Positions 42,813-52,176 of a stretch of 64,000 bases of DNA are shown piece after piece (position 1 is the first letter of the stretch; each line of letters opens with the position of its first letter). This DNA is from Candidatus Leucobacter sulfamidivorax. Its GTDB lineage: Bacteria; Actinomycetota; Actinomycetes; Actinomycetales; Microbacteriaceae. Both the position numbers and the translations under genes were made by a program. Where the stretch lies: positions 1,073,447 to 1,137,446 of the forward strand of contig QZLF01000001.1 of NCBI GenBank assembly GCA_016771945.1, written 5' to 3'. The notes beneath the pieces were generated by a model, which ran no database searches, had not been told where the DNA came from, and was given only the letters and a program-made list of their open reading frames with translations.

Positions 42813-45212
42813 GTGTCGACCACCACCCCGCCTCGAACCGGTCGCATCGAGGTGCCCGTCCCCTCCGTCGTGCGTGCGCGGGAGCGCGGCGCCGCGGCGC
42901 TGCAGCGCCCCGTGGTGCTGCGCACCGAGTCCCTCACGAAGGCCTACGGGCAGCTGATCGCGGCGCGCGAGATCTCGCTCGAGGTGCACGCGGGCTCGTT
43001 CACGGGCGTGGTGGGACCGAACGGGGCGGGCAAGACCACGCTGCTGTCGATGATCTCGGGTCTCAACCGGCCCACCTCCGGCAGCGTGACCGTCGGTGGC
43101 GTGGATGTCTGGGCGGACGGCCCGAGCGCGAAGCGCCTCATCGGCTCCCTGCCTGATCGGCTGAGACTGTTCGACCGCCTCACCGGCGCGCAGCTGCTCA
43201 CCTACGCGGGGGCGCTGCAGGGGCTGGGCCGATCGGTTCTCGCCGAGCGGGCGTCCGAGCTCGCCGCGGCCTTCGGCCTCGAGTCGGCTCTCGACCGGCC
43301 GGTGAGCGACTACTCCGCGGGCATGCAGAAGAAGATCGGCCTCGCCTGCTCGATGATCCACGCCCCCGAGGTGCTCGTGCTGGACGAGCCCTTCGAGGCC
43401 GTGGACCCGGTGTCCGCCTCGAACCTCACCGAGATCCTCGAGCAGTTCGTGGCGGGCGGCGGCAGCGTCGTCATGTCGAGCCACAGCCTGGACCTCATCC
43501 AGCGCGTGTGCGACCACGTCGCCGTGATCCTGGGCGGCGAGATTGTCGCGCAGGGCACCGTCGACTCGGTGCGCGACGGTGCGAGCCTCGAGGAGCGCTT
43601 CGCGCAGCTGACGCAGTCGGCGGATGCCGGGAAGGGGCTGGAGTGGTTGCGGCTCTGCAGACTCCGCCTGATGATGCTCGCCGCGGCGTTCCGCGGCCCC
43701 GTGCCCCGCGTGCTCCGCGCCCTGCTGCTCGGAATCCTCGCCGCGGCGGGAGCCGTCGCGCTCGCCTGGGTGCCCCGGCTCATCGCCGCGGACGCCGAGG
43801 ATCGAGCCGCGATCGACACCGTGCTCGTCTCCCTCGTGCTCGTCGTGGCCGGCGTCGTGCCGCTCTTCGCGAACCGCCGGCACCTCGAGCCGCGGCAGTT
43901 CGGATCCGCTCCGGCCAGGCCCTCCGCGATCGCGACCGCGCTGCTCGTGTCGACTCTGCTGAGTTGGCCGACGCTCTGGCTGGTGCTCTGGCTCGTGAGC
44001 CTCGGCGTGCTGCGCCCCGAGTGGCGCACGAGCGGCTGGGCGCTCGCGGTCGCCGGTCTCCTCGTGCTGCTGTTGGCGGTGTGCGGGGCCCGCGTCGCCT
44101 CCGCGCTGTCGAAGCTGCTGGTGCCGCCGCAGGCGAACGGCACGCTGCGTGCGATCGGCGCCCTGCTGCTCGTCGCGAGCCTGCCCCTGGTGGTGTTCGC
44201 CGTGGCGGAGACGCTCAGGAACCCGGGCGGTGCGGGCGCCTCCGACGCGGCCGAGGCCCTCGGCTGGACGCCCGTCGGCGCTCCCGTCGCGGGTCTCGCC
44301 CTCGCCACGACCGGTGACATCGACGACTCGCTCGTGCGGTTCGGGATCTCGTTCGCCTGGGTGATCGTGCTGGTCGCCGCCTGGTTCCCGCTCGTCGGAG
44401 CCTCGCTGCGGCGGATCCCGCGACCCGCGGACCAGCTGCTCGCCAGGCGCAGCATGGGGTGGTTCGATCGCTTCCCCGCCAGGCCCGCAGCGGTGATCGG
44501 TGCGCGGTCCATCACCTACTGGGCCCGGGACCCGCGCTACCGCGTCGCGCTCGCGGCCGCGCCCATCGGCGCGGCGCTCACGGTGCTGGCCCTGTGGGTC
44601 GCCGGCGTCGATCCGCACCATCTCGCCCTCGTGCCACTGCCGATCATCGCGCTGCTGCTCGGCTGGTCGCTGCACAACGACATCGCGACCGACTCGACGG
44701 CCATCTGGATGCACGTCGCGAGCGGCACCCGGGGTCGCCACGACCGCACCGGACGGCTCACGCCGGTGATGCTGGTGGGGCTGCCGCTCCTGCTCATCGG
44801 CTCGAGCCTCACCGTCACCGTGATGGGGGACTGGCGCGTCCTCCCGGCGGTGGTCGGCCTGAACCTCTCGGTGCTGCTCGTCGCCTGCGGCGTGTCGAGC
44901 GTCTTCTCCGCGCTCCTGCCCTATCCGGGCACCCGGCCCGGCGAGTCGCCCTTCTCCCAGCCCTCGGTCTCGGGCTCGGGAGCGGGGGTCGCGCAGACCG
45001 TGTCGATGCTCGTCGCGCTCGTGCTCGCGGCGCCGCCCGTCTGGTTCGGGGTGGAGGCGGCGCTCGATCCGACGCTCGCGTCGAACGCCTTCGCCCTCGG
45101 CTTCGGCGCGGTCTACGGTTTCGCGGTGCTGGTGCTCGGCGTGCTCATCGGCGGGGTCGTCTTCGACCGCACCGGCCCGGACTACGTCGCCCTCACCCAG
45201 ACCTTCGACTGA
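42813..45212 (+). CDS. ABC transporter, ATPase fused to ABC-2 permease-like region
   Basis: The 799-residue protein joins an N-terminal ATPase (about 35-265) to a C-terminal membrane region (about 290-795) of ten or more helices. The ATPase has Walker A GPNGAGKTTLL, signature DYSAGMQKKIGLA and Walker B VLVLDEPFEAVDP. The membrane part includes VLRALLLGILAAAGAVALAW and ALTVLALWVAG. The two halves are commonly separate adjacent genes. Here the join, LEWLRLCRLRLMMLAAAF, has the look of an ATPase C-terminus running straight into a permease N-terminus. It is either a genuine fusion or an indel at the boundary. The substrate is unknown. Confidence 0.75.
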   Translation: MSTTTPPRTGRIEVPVPSVVRARERGAAALQRPVVLRTESLTKAYGQLIAAREISLEVHAGSFTGVVGPNGAGKTTLLSMISGLNRPTSGSVTVGGVDVWADGPSAKRLIGSLPDRLRLFDRLTGAQLLTYAGALQGLGRSVLAERASELAAAFGLESALDRPVSDYSAGMQKKIGLACSMIHAPEVLVLDEPFEAVDPVSASNLTEILEQFVAGGGSVVMSSHSLDLIQRVCDHVAVILGGEIVAQGTVDSVRDGASLEERFAQLTQSADAGKGLEWLRLCRLRLMMLAAAFRGPVPRVLRALLLGILAAAGAVALAWVPRLIAADAEDRAAIDTVLVSLVLVVAGVVPLFANRRHLEPRQFGSAPARPSAIATALLVSTLLSWPTLWLVLWLVSLGVLRPEWRTSGWALAVAGLLVLLLAVCGARVASALSKLLVPPQANGTLRAIGALLLVASLPLVVFAVAETLRNPGGAGASDAAEALGWTPVGAPVAGLALATTGDIDDSLVRFGISFAWVIVLVAAWFPLVGASLRRIPRPADQLLARRSMGWFDRFPARPAAVIGARSITYWARDPRYRVALAAAPIGAALTVLALWVAGVDPHHLALVPLPIIALLLGWSLHNDIATDSTAIWMHVASGTRGRHDRTGRLTPVMLVGLPLLLIGSSLTVTVMGDWRVLPAVVGLNLSVLLVACGVSSVFSALLPYPGTRPGESPFSQPSVSGSGAGVAQTVSMLVALVLAAPPVWFGVEAALDPTLASNAFALGFGAVYGFAVLVLGVLIGGVVFDRTGPDYVALTQTFD

Positions 45213-45292
45213 AGGGGCTCCGGGGCTGGAAACGCCCGATGCGCTGGATGCGCCGGATGCGGATGGCGCCTGCGCATCCCGCCGCCGCGGCG

Positions 45293-45298
45293 TAGACT
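45293..45298 (+). promoter_or_regulatory. -10 box TAGACT, leaderless start
   Basis: TAGACT ends 6 nt before ATG 45305. Confidence 0.55.
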
Positions 45299-45304
45299 CG
45301 ACGC

Positions 45305-45586
45305 ATGGGTATCTTCACGCGAGAGAAGAACGATGGCGGCGGTATTGCCGGCGGCACGGATGTGATGGATCGCGAGCTCGAGAAGCTGCTGAACGAGGAG
45401 CAGCTCGAGGACGGCGATCACGAGCGCTTCTCCCACTACGTGCCCAAGGACAAGATCGTGGAGTCCGCGGTCACCGGGAAGCCGGTGCGGGCGCTGTGCG
45501 GCAAGAAGTGGACGCCGTCGCGCGACCCGGAGAAGTTCCCGGTCTGCCCCGAGTGCAAGAAGGTCTACGAGCGGATGCGCAAGTAG
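45305..45586 (+). CDS. DUF3039 domain-containing protein
   Basis: The 93-residue protein matches the short actinobacterial DUF3039 family: HERFSHYVPKDKIVESAVTG followed by RALCGKKWTPSRDPEKFPVC and CPECKKVYERMR. The Cys positions (CGKKW, then CPEC) suggest a zinc ribbon. Its role is unknown, but the family is widely conserved in actinobacteria. It converges on pncB. Confidence 0.85.
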   Translation: MGIFTREKNDGGGIAGGTDVMDRELEKLLNEEQLEDGDHERFSHYVPKDKIVESAVTGKPVRALCGKKWTPSRDPEKFPVCPECKKVYERMRK

Positions 45587-45601
45587 CGGAGCGCTCCGCC
45601 C

Positions 45602-47002
45602 TCACCGGTACTCGGTCGGGATCGCGGGATCCCCGCGCGTGAGACTCATCGCCATGGGCGGAAGCCCCGCGATCGAGCGGCGGTGCCGTTCGCGCGCGGC
45701 CGCGATCCCCTCGGTTCCCGTGTGACCCGGCCGGGTCGCGCCGCCCTCTACGAGCGGCACGAGCACCTCGCGTGCACGGGTCCCGGCTCCGCCGCCTTCG
45801 AACTCTCCGCCCTCCGGTTCGCCGCCGGGGCCGTCGCCCGAGAAGAGCAGCTCGGCCAGCGCGATGCCCGCGGCGTCCTCGAGGCGCCGCACGCTCTTGC
45901 GCCCGCCGACCGATACCTTGCCGGCCGAGCGCTTCGCCACCGGCACCCACTCGCCGTCGTCCCCTGCGCGGGCGACGAGCTTGTAGACCATGCCCATCGA
46001 GGGGGAGCCCGAGCCCGTGACCACCGAGGTGCCCACTCCGAAACCGTCGACGGGGGAGGCTGCGAGGGCCGCGACCGTGTACTCGTCGAGGTCGTTCGTC
46101 ACCGTGATGCGCGTGTTCGTGGCGCCGAGCTCGTCGAGCAGCTCGCGCACCTGCACGACCACGACCGGCAGGTCGCCGGAGTCGATGCGGACGGCGCCGA
46201 GGCCCGTGCCCGCGACCTCGATCGCCGTGCGCACGCCCTGCTCGATGTCGTAGGTGTCGACGAGCAGCGTGGTTCCGGTGCCGAGGGCAGCGATCTGGGC
46301 GGCGAAAGCCTCGCGCTCGCTGTCGTGCAGCAGAGTGAAGGAATGCGCCGCTGTGCCCATCGTGGGGATGCCGTAGCTGCGCCCCGCCTCGAGGTTCGAG
46401 GTCGAGTCGAAGCCCGCGATGTAGGCGGCCCGGGCGGCGGCGACGGCGGATCGCTCGCCCGTGCGGCGCGAGCCCATCTCCGCGAGCGGCTTGCCCGCGG
46501 CGGCGTGCACCATGCGGCTAGCTGCCGTGGCGACGGCGGAGTCCGTGTTCAGGATGCTGAGCGCGAGCGTCTCGAGCAGCACCCCCTCGGCGAAGCTCGA
46601 CTCGACCGTGAGGATCGGCGACCCGGGGAAGAACGCCTCGCCTTCGGGGTAGCCCCAGATATCGCCCGAGAAGCGGTAGTCGGCGAGCCAGTCGAGGGTC
46701 TGCGGACGCAGGAAACCCTGTGCGCGCAGCCACTCGAGCTCCCGGTCGCCGAAGCGGAAGCTCTCGATCGCCTCGAGCAGGCGGCCCGTGCCTGCGACGA
46801 CGCCGTAGCGCCGGGCGCCCGAGAGGCGCCTGGCGAAGACCTCGAACACGCTGCGCCGATCCGCCGTGCCGGCGGCGAGGGCCGCGTCGACCATCGTGAG
46901 CTCGTAGCGGTCGGTGAGCAGCGCGGTGGAGGTGGCGGGCAGCGCGGTGGAGGTGGCGGGCAGCGCGGTGGAGGCGGCGGGCAGAGCTGCGGAGGTGTCC
47001 AT
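45602..47002 (-). CDS. pncB: Nicotinate phosphoribosyltransferase
   Basis: The 466-residue protein has the NAPRTase pattern: LLTDRYELTMVDAAL at the start, GSRRTG near 185, the phosphorylated His region GTAAHSFTLLHDSEREAF and VRIDSGDL near 280. It makes nicotinate mononucleotide from nicotinate and PRPP, using ATP, in NAD salvage. The N-terminus carries three 21-bp in-frame repeats (46925-46985, LPATSTA units) before the core. The start at ATG 47002 is nevertheless supported by TAGGCT 6 nt upstream. Its presence fits the NAD-related NudC elsewhere in the window, but there is no operon link. Confidence 0.9.
   Translation of the reverse strand: MDTSAALPAASTALPATSTALPATSTALLTDRYELTMVDAALAAGTADRRSVFEVFARRLSGARRYGVVAGTGRLLEAIESFRFGDRELEWLRAQGFLRPQTLDWLADYRFSGDIWGYPEGEAFFPGSPILTVESSFAEGVLLETLALSILNTDSAVATAASRMVHAAAGKPLAEMGSRRTGERSAVAAARAAYIAGFDSTSNLEAGRSYGIPTMGTAAHSFTLLHDSEREAFAAQIAALGTGTTLLVDTYDIEQGVRTAIEVAGTGLGAVRIDSGDLPVVVVQVRELLDELGATNTRITVTNDLDEYTVAALAASPVDGFGVGTSVVTGSGSPSMGMVYKLVARAGDDGEWVPVAKRSAGKVSVGGRKSVRRLEDAAGIALAELLFSGDGPGGEPEGGEFEGGGAGTRAREVLVPLVEGGATRPGHTGTEGIAAARERHRRSIAGLPPMAMSLTRGDPAIPTEYR
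46925..46985 (-). repeat. 21-bp tandem repeats at the pncB 5' end
   Basis: About three copies of GCGGTGGAGGTGGCGGGCA plus two bases (plus-strand reading) encode LPATSTA units just after the start codon. Confidence 0.75.
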
Positions 47003-47008
47003 GTCGAG

Positions 47009-47014
47009 AGCCTA
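47009..47014 (-). promoter_or_regulatory. -10 box TAGGCT, leaderless start of pncB
   Basis: TAGGCT on the minus strand ends 6 nt before ATG 47002. Confidence 0.5.
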
Positions 47015-47033
47015 CCGGGCGCCGTCCGGCGGG

Positions 47034-50000
47034 TCATTGGAAGTCTCGGGAGGAGACGGCCTCGGGGGCGGGGAGCGCCTCGAAGGAGTCGGCGATGACG
47101 TTGAGCACCCCCTCCCGCGAGCGTTCGAGGGTGCCGGTGACGAGGAGCGCCGGGGAACCCCGCGCGATCGAGCGGTAGCGGGCCCAGACATCGGCCCAGG
47201 TCACGATGTTCGTGCTGCCCGACTCGTCCTCGAGGGTGACGAAGGTGACCCCGCCCGCGGTGCTCGGGCGCTGCCGGTGGGTGACGAGGCCGGCGACGGT
47301 CGCACGGGTGCCCGATGGCGCCACGCGCAGCCGGTCCGAGCGGATGACCCCGCGACGTTCCAATCGCTCGCGCAGCAGGGCCATCGGGTGCAGGCCGGAG
47401 AGGACACCGGTGGTCCACAGGTCGAGGGCGGTGCGCTCAGCCTCGGTGAGGATCGGCAGCAGCGGCGGCTGCACGTGCACGGAGACGCCGGGGAGGTAGC
47501 GTTCGCGGTTGGCCTCCGCGGGGGCCGCCGCCCAGAGCGCCTCCCGGCGGCCGGTCCCGAGACCCGTGCAGGCCCCCGCGGCGCTCAGCGCTTCGAGGCG
47601 GTGCCGGTCGAGGTCGGCGCGCCTCGCGAGATCCGGCAGGTCGGCGAAGGGGCCGTCGCGGCGGGCATCGACGATCCGCTCGGCGGCCGCCTTGCCGACG
47701 CCCCGTATCCCGGCGAGCCCCAGGCGAACGGCGAAGGCGCCGTCCCGGCGGTGCTTCGCCGAGTCGTCGGGGGACTTGGGGTCGAAGGCCGGCACGGCCG
47801 GCTGCCCGGATTCGATGCAGGCGGGCAGGCCGGTCGCGCGGGAATGCTCCGCGCGCGGGCGATCCGAGTGCGGGCGATCCGCTATCGGCTCGAGTTCGGC
47901 CTCCACCGTCGGATGCTGCACATCGGCCCGGTGCACGACGACCCCGTGCCGCCGTGCGTCCTCGACGAGGGTGCGCGGCGAGTAGAAGCCCATCGGCTGC
48001 GAGCGCAGCAGACCCGCGAGAAACGCGGCCGGGTAGTGCAGCTTGAGCCAGGAGCTCGCGTAGACGAGCAGGGCGAAGCTCAGCGAGTGGCTCTCGGCGA
48101 AGCCGAAGTCGGCGAACGATTCGATCTGGGCGTAGATGCGTTCGGCATGTTCGTCGGGGATCCCCTTCTCCTTCATGCCCGCCATGAGCTTCGCCTTCAG
48201 ACTGCTGATGTTCTCGACCCCGCGCTTCGAACCCATGGAGCGCCGCAGCAGGTCGGCGTCCTCCGCGTTGCAGCCGCCGACCGTCATCGCCATCTGCATC
48301 AGCTGCTCCTGGAAGAGGGGCACCCCGAGCGTGCGGTGGAGCACTTTCTCGAGAGCCGGGTGAGGCGGTTGCGGGGGCTCCTCGTCCCTGCGCCGACGCA
48401 GGTAGGGGTGCACCGCGCCTCCCTGCATCGGGCCCGGGCGGATCAGGGCGATCTCGATCACGAGGTCGTAGAACGTGCGGGGGAGCAGGCGGGGCAGCGT
48501 GTTCAGCTGGGCACGGCTCTCGAGCTGGAAGACGCCGATCGCGTCGGCGCGGCAGAGCATGTCGTAGACGCCCGGCTCCTCCTTGGGGATGGTCTCGAGT
48601 CGCCAGCGCTCGCCGGTGGCCTCGTCCGCGAGATCCATGGCGATGCGCAGCGCCTTCAGCATTCCGAGCCCGAGCAGGTCGAACTTGACGAGCCCCATCG
48701 ACGCGCAGTCGTCCTTGTCCCACTGCAGCACGGTGCGGCCGGGCATGCGCGCGTGCTCGATGGGGCAGACCTCGCCGATGGGGCGCTCGGTGAGCACCAT
48801 GCCGCCCGAGTGGATGCCGAGGTGGCGCGGGGCCTTCCTGAGTCGGCGGGCGAGGCGCAGCACCTCCTCGGGCACCTCCGCGGCCGCCGCGTGCTCGGAC
48901 GTGAGGGGCTCGCCGGGGTCGGGGATCCTCGCCCATCTCTCCATGCCCTTGGTGAGGGCGGTCTGCTGCTCGGGGGTGTAGCCGAGCGCCTTCGCGGCGT
49001 CGCGCACGGCGCTGCGCGGGCGGTAGCTGATGACGTTCGCCACCTGCGCCGCGTTCCGCCGTCCGTAGCGCCCGTAGACGTACTGGATCACCTCTTCGCG
49101 GCGCTCGCTCTCGAAGTCGACGTCGATGTCGGGCTCCTCGTCGCGCATGCTGTTGAGGAAGCGCTCGAAGGGCAGGTCGTAGTAGATGGCGTCGACGGCG
49201 GTGATGCCGAGCACGTAGCAGATGGCGGAGTTCGCGGCCGATCCGCGGCCCTGGCAGAGGATCTTCTCACGTTCGGCGAAGCTCACGATGTCGTGCACGA
49301 TGAGGAAGTACCCGGGGAAGTTCTTGCGCTCGACGACTTCGAGTTCGCGTTCGAGGCGCGCGGTGACCTCAGCGTCGGGCATCCGGTAGCGCTCCGCGGC
49401 ACCCTTCCAGACGAGCTCGCGCAGGTGGCTCATCTGCGTATGGCCCTCGGGAACCTCGAAGTTCGGCAGGTCGGGGCTGGCGGCGCGGAGGCTGAAGGCG
49501 AGCTCACGGGCGAGCGACGCCGTGCGCGCGACCGCGTCGGGGTGCCTGGCGAAGCGGCGCAGCATCGCGGCCCCGGCCCTGAGGTGCGCGGCGCCCGAGG
49601 CCGGCAGATACGGATCGAGCTCATCGAGGCTGCGACGCGCGCGGATCGCGGCCATCGCCTCGGCGACCGGTGCCCCGTCCACGGTCGCGTAGTGCACGGC
49701 GCCCGTGGCGACGGCCGGCAGCCCGGCCGCGGCCGCGAGTGCGGCGAGCCGGTCGCAGCGCGCGTCGTCCCCAGGATGCCCGTGGTCGGTGAGCTCGACG
49801 AAGACGCGGTCGCGGCCGAAGAGCGCGGTGAGCCGTTCGAGCTCGGCGCGCGCCGCGCGCTCCCCGTCACTGCGGTTCGAGGCGGAGTCGAGCGCCTGCC
49901 GCACCGCGCCCTTGCGGCATCCGGTGAGAATCGCCCACTCTCCGGCGGACCCCGCCGCGAGCGCCTCGAGGTCGTAGAGCGGTCGGCCCTTCTCCTGTCC

Positions 50001-50522
50001 CGCGAGCTGGGCCTCGGTGACGGCTGCGGCGAGGCGATGGTACCCGCCCACCCCGCGGCGAGCAAGCAGGTGGGTGCCCGCGGGGTCGGCCGCCCCGAGC
50101 TGCGGAGCCTCGAGGCCCAGGGAGAGCTCGGAGCCGTAGACCGTGAGCAGCTCCGGGTGCTTCGCCGCGGCCTGGGCGAATCGCGGGGCGCCGGGGAAGC
50201 CGTCGTGGTCGGTGAGGGCGATGCCGTCGAGCCCGAGCCGGGCGGCCTCCGCGACCAGATCCTCCGGGGAGCTGGCCCCGTCGAGGAAGCTGTAGTGCGA
50301 GTGCACGTGGAGTTCGGCGTAGGGGGCACGGGGGCGGGGCAGTGGCAGCGGGACCGGGCCGTCGGGCGGCGCGGCCGGTCCGGACCGCTCCTGCGGCGCC
50401 TCGGGGCGACGGATGGTCCGAGCTGCAGCGGGGGCTGTCGTATCGGCCTGATCCTCGTCGACGCGCCCCGACAGGCGACGTTCGAGCTCCCGCCACTTCA
50501 TCGGCGGATTCCTCCATCCCAT
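47034..50522 (-). CDS. dnaE2: Error-prone DNA polymerase III alpha subunit DnaE2
   Basis: The 1162-residue C-family polymerase has an N-terminal PHP domain (ELHVHSHYSFLDGASSPEDL, ALTDHDGFPG). The polymerase palm follows, with GRGSAANSAICYVLGIT and the catalytic acidic motif DEEPDIDVDFESERREEV. Helix-hairpin-helix (GIRGVGKAAAERIVDAR) and OB-fold segments are at the C-terminus. It is shorter than DnaE1, as DnaE2 proteins are. With ImuA' and ImuB it forms the mutasome for translesion synthesis and DNA-damage-induced mutation. The start with GAGGAGG is at 50522; it lies 64 nt after imuB and should be co-transcribed from the LexA-controlled promoter. Confidence 0.92.
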   Translation of the reverse strand: MGWRNPPMKWRELERRLSGRVDEDQADTTAPAAARTIRRPEAPQERSGPAAPPDGPVPLPLPRPRAPYAELHVHSHYSFLDGASSPEDLVAEAARLGLDGIALTDHDGFPGAPRFAQAAAKHPELLTVYGSELSLGLEAPQLGAADPAGTHLLARRGVGGYHRLAAAVTEAQLAGQEKGRPLYDLEALAAGSAGEWAILTGCRKGAVRQALDSASNRSDGERAARAELERLTALFGRDRVFVELTDHGHPGDDARCDRLAALAAAAGLPAVATGAVHYATVDGAPVAEAMAAIRARRSLDELDPYLPASGAAHLRAGAAMLRRFARHPDAVARTASLARELAFSLRAASPDLPNFEVPEGHTQMSHLRELVWKGAAERYRMPDAEVTARLERELEVVERKNFPGYFLIVHDIVSFAEREKILCQGRGSAANSAICYVLGITAVDAIYYDLPFERFLNSMRDEEPDIDVDFESERREEVIQYVYGRYGRRNAAQVANVISYRPRSAVRDAAKALGYTPEQQTALTKGMERWARIPDPGEPLTSEHAAAAEVPEEVLRLARRLRKAPRHLGIHSGGMVLTERPIGEVCPIEHARMPGRTVLQWDKDDCASMGLVKFDLLGLGMLKALRIAMDLADEATGERWRLETIPKEEPGVYDMLCRADAIGVFQLESRAQLNTLPRLLPRTFYDLVIEIALIRPGPMQGGAVHPYLRRRRDEEPPQPPHPALEKVLHRTLGVPLFQEQLMQMAMTVGGCNAEDADLLRRSMGSKRGVENISSLKAKLMAGMKEKGIPDEHAERIYAQIESFADFGFAESHSLSFALLVYASSWLKLHYPAAFLAGLLRSQPMGFYSPRTLVEDARRHGVVVHRADVQHPTVEAELEPIADRPHSDRPRAEHSRATGLPACIESGQPAVPAFDPKSPDDSAKHRRDGAFAVRLGLAGIRGVGKAAAERIVDARRDGPFADLPDLARRADLDRHRLEALSAAGACTGLGTGRREALWAAAPAEANRERYLPGVSVHVQPPLLPILTEAERTALDLWTTGVLSGLHPMALLRERLERRGVIRSDRLRVAPSGTRATVAGLVTHRQRPSTAGGVTFVTLEDESGSTNIVTWADVWARYRSIARGSPALLVTGTLERSREGVLNVIADSFEALPAPEAVSSRDFQ

Positions 50523-50586
50523 CCCCGCCTCCTCGCAATCGTCTTTCGTGTCCGCGCTGTCTTTTCCCGTGCCGGCCTCGGAGGCC

Positions 50587-52176
50587 TCAGTCGTAACGCC
50601 CCTCGGCGACCCACCCCCAGGACCGGTCAGTCGGCGACTGCTCGCAGCGCAGCAGCCACGCCTCGCCGCCCTCCAGCAGCACCTGCAGGCGGAACCGCGC
50701 GCCCGAGTGCGCGGCCTTCGTGCGCGATGCGTCCTCGCCGCCCGCCCACCATCTCTCGCGCAGAGGCCAGGGCGCCGACCAGGCCTCCACCGCGGAGGCA
50801 TCCGATCCCGGACGCTGCAACCGCGCGGGGTCTGCGCCGAGCAGTTCCTCGCGGTCGATGCGCACGGTGCATCCCTCGCGGTCGAGCAGTCGGACTCGCG
50901 GCGGATCGGCGAAGACGGTGCTCGGCAGTGCCCCGTCGAGCCGTCCCGGCCAGGGGCCGGCCCGGGGTCGTGCGTGCGCAGCCCCGCGGGTGGGGACGCC
51001 CCAGGGAACCAGGTGCTGCCGGTCCGCGCTGAGCCGGCCGCCCAGGAGCTCGCCGGTGCCCACGCCCCGATAGCCGAGGAGGCCCTGCACGCGCGTGAGG
51101 TGGTGATGGATCCGCTCGTTCGGGGCGTCGCTCCAGAGCCCCGGCTCGTGGTCCGCGGCGTGCGCGATGCGCACCGGAGTGAGCCGGATCTCTGCGATGC
51201 CGGATCCGCTGCGCTCGATCTCGTGCGGGTGCATGCCGGCGGCCTGCCAGCGAATGCGATTCACGACATCGGCGTCGGTGAAGCGGCTCGGATGCGCCCA
51301 CTGCCGCTCGTGCCGCGCGCCCCGATCGTCGATGAACTCGATGCGCAGCTCGGTGCAGACGAGGCCGTATCCGGCGAGCTCGTCGATGAAGCCCTCGGCG
51401 TGAGCCCGGCAGGCGAAGGCGAGCCGCTCGGCGTCGTCGAGGGGCGGCTCGAAGTCGAGCGCCGTGCAGAACCGTCTGCGCGCCGCCGCGGAAGGAGGCG
51501 GCGCGTGCTTCGGGTCGAGCCCTCTGGCCAGCCGGTGGGCGTTCGAGCCCGTCGTGCCGAATCGTTCGAGCACCGCACCTTCCGGAAGCGCCGCGAAGGC
51601 GCCCAGGGTGAGGATGCCGAGCCCCGCCAGCACCTCCGCGAGTTCGGGGTCTGTCGCGAGTCCCACCGGCAGTGGGCTGAGGAAGTCCGCGGTCAGCGTC
51701 TCGGGCACGACGCGTACTCGAGGCGCGGCCGGGTCGTCCAGCGCCGAGCCGGTGCAGGCGGCCTGCTCGGCGGCGAAGCGCCCGCTCGCCACCGCGGCGC
51801 GGGCGCGGGCGTAGCCCAGATCGGCGGCGAGGGCGACCAGCGACTCCGCGGCGGCGGTCTCGCCTCCGTAGTATCGCGCCGGCCCCCGGGCGCGCGCCGC
51901 GCAGAGTCCGATCCGCAGCGGTTCCATCCCGGGCACCACCGCGTCGATCGCTTCGAGTGCGTGCTCCCAGCGACGGGTGCGGGGTTCGACACCCGCACTG
52001 CTCCCGTCTCCGTCTCCGCCGCGCTCGGTGCCGCTGTGTGCGATGCGGCCGGGCCCGGTGCCGGGCTGGATACCGCCGCGTTCGGAGATGCCGCTCCCGA
52101 CGGTGTCGTCGAGTTCGGGAAGGTGCAGCGCGAGCACCCGATCGGCTGTCTCATGCGTTCCGCTCGTCCTGCTCAT
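50587..52176 (-). CDS. imuB: ImuB, inactive Y-family polymerase-like mutasome adaptor
   Basis: The 529-residue protein has the ImuB layout: a Y-family palm/finger region (RARGPARYYGGETAAAESLVALAADLGY, then AVASGRFAAEQAAC), a helix-hairpin-helix-like LTLGAFAALPEGAVLERFG, a little finger and a long C-terminal region. The catalytic carboxylates of true Y-family polymerases are missing at the N-terminus (LALHLPELDDTV). This is expected for ImuB, which bridges DnaE2 and the beta clamp. It overlaps imuA' by 4 nt (ATGA). It is slightly long because of an N-terminal Gly/Ser-rich insertion (about 27-62). Confidence 0.88.
   Translation of the reverse strand: MSRTSGTHETADRVLALHLPELDDTVGSGISERGGIQPGTGPGRIAHSGTERGGDGDGSSAGVEPRTRRWEHALEAIDAVVPGMEPLRIGLCAARARGPARYYGGETAAAESLVALAADLGYARARAAVASGRFAAEQAACTGSALDDPAAPRVRVVPETLTADFLSPLPVGLATDPELAEVLAGLGILTLGAFAALPEGAVLERFGTTGSNAHRLARGLDPKHAPPPSAAARRRFCTALDFEPPLDDAERLAFACRAHAEGFIDELAGYGLVCTELRIEFIDDRGARHERQWAHPSRFTDADVVNRIRWQAAGMHPHEIERSGSGIAEIRLTPVRIAHAADHEPGLWSDAPNERIHHHLTRVQGLLGYRGVGTGELLGGRLSADRQHLVPWGVPTRGAAHARPRAGPWPGRLDGALPSTVFADPPRVRLLDREGCTVRIDREELLGADPARLQRPGSDASAVEAWSAPWPLRERWWAGGEDASRTKAAHSGARFRLQVLLEGGEAWLLRCEQSPTDRSWGWVAEGRYD

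Noticed and set aside
50587-52176. Active DinB-type DNA polymerase IV
   Set aside because: The N-terminal catalytic carboxylates are missing and the gene lies between imuA' and dnaE2, so ImuB is the better call.
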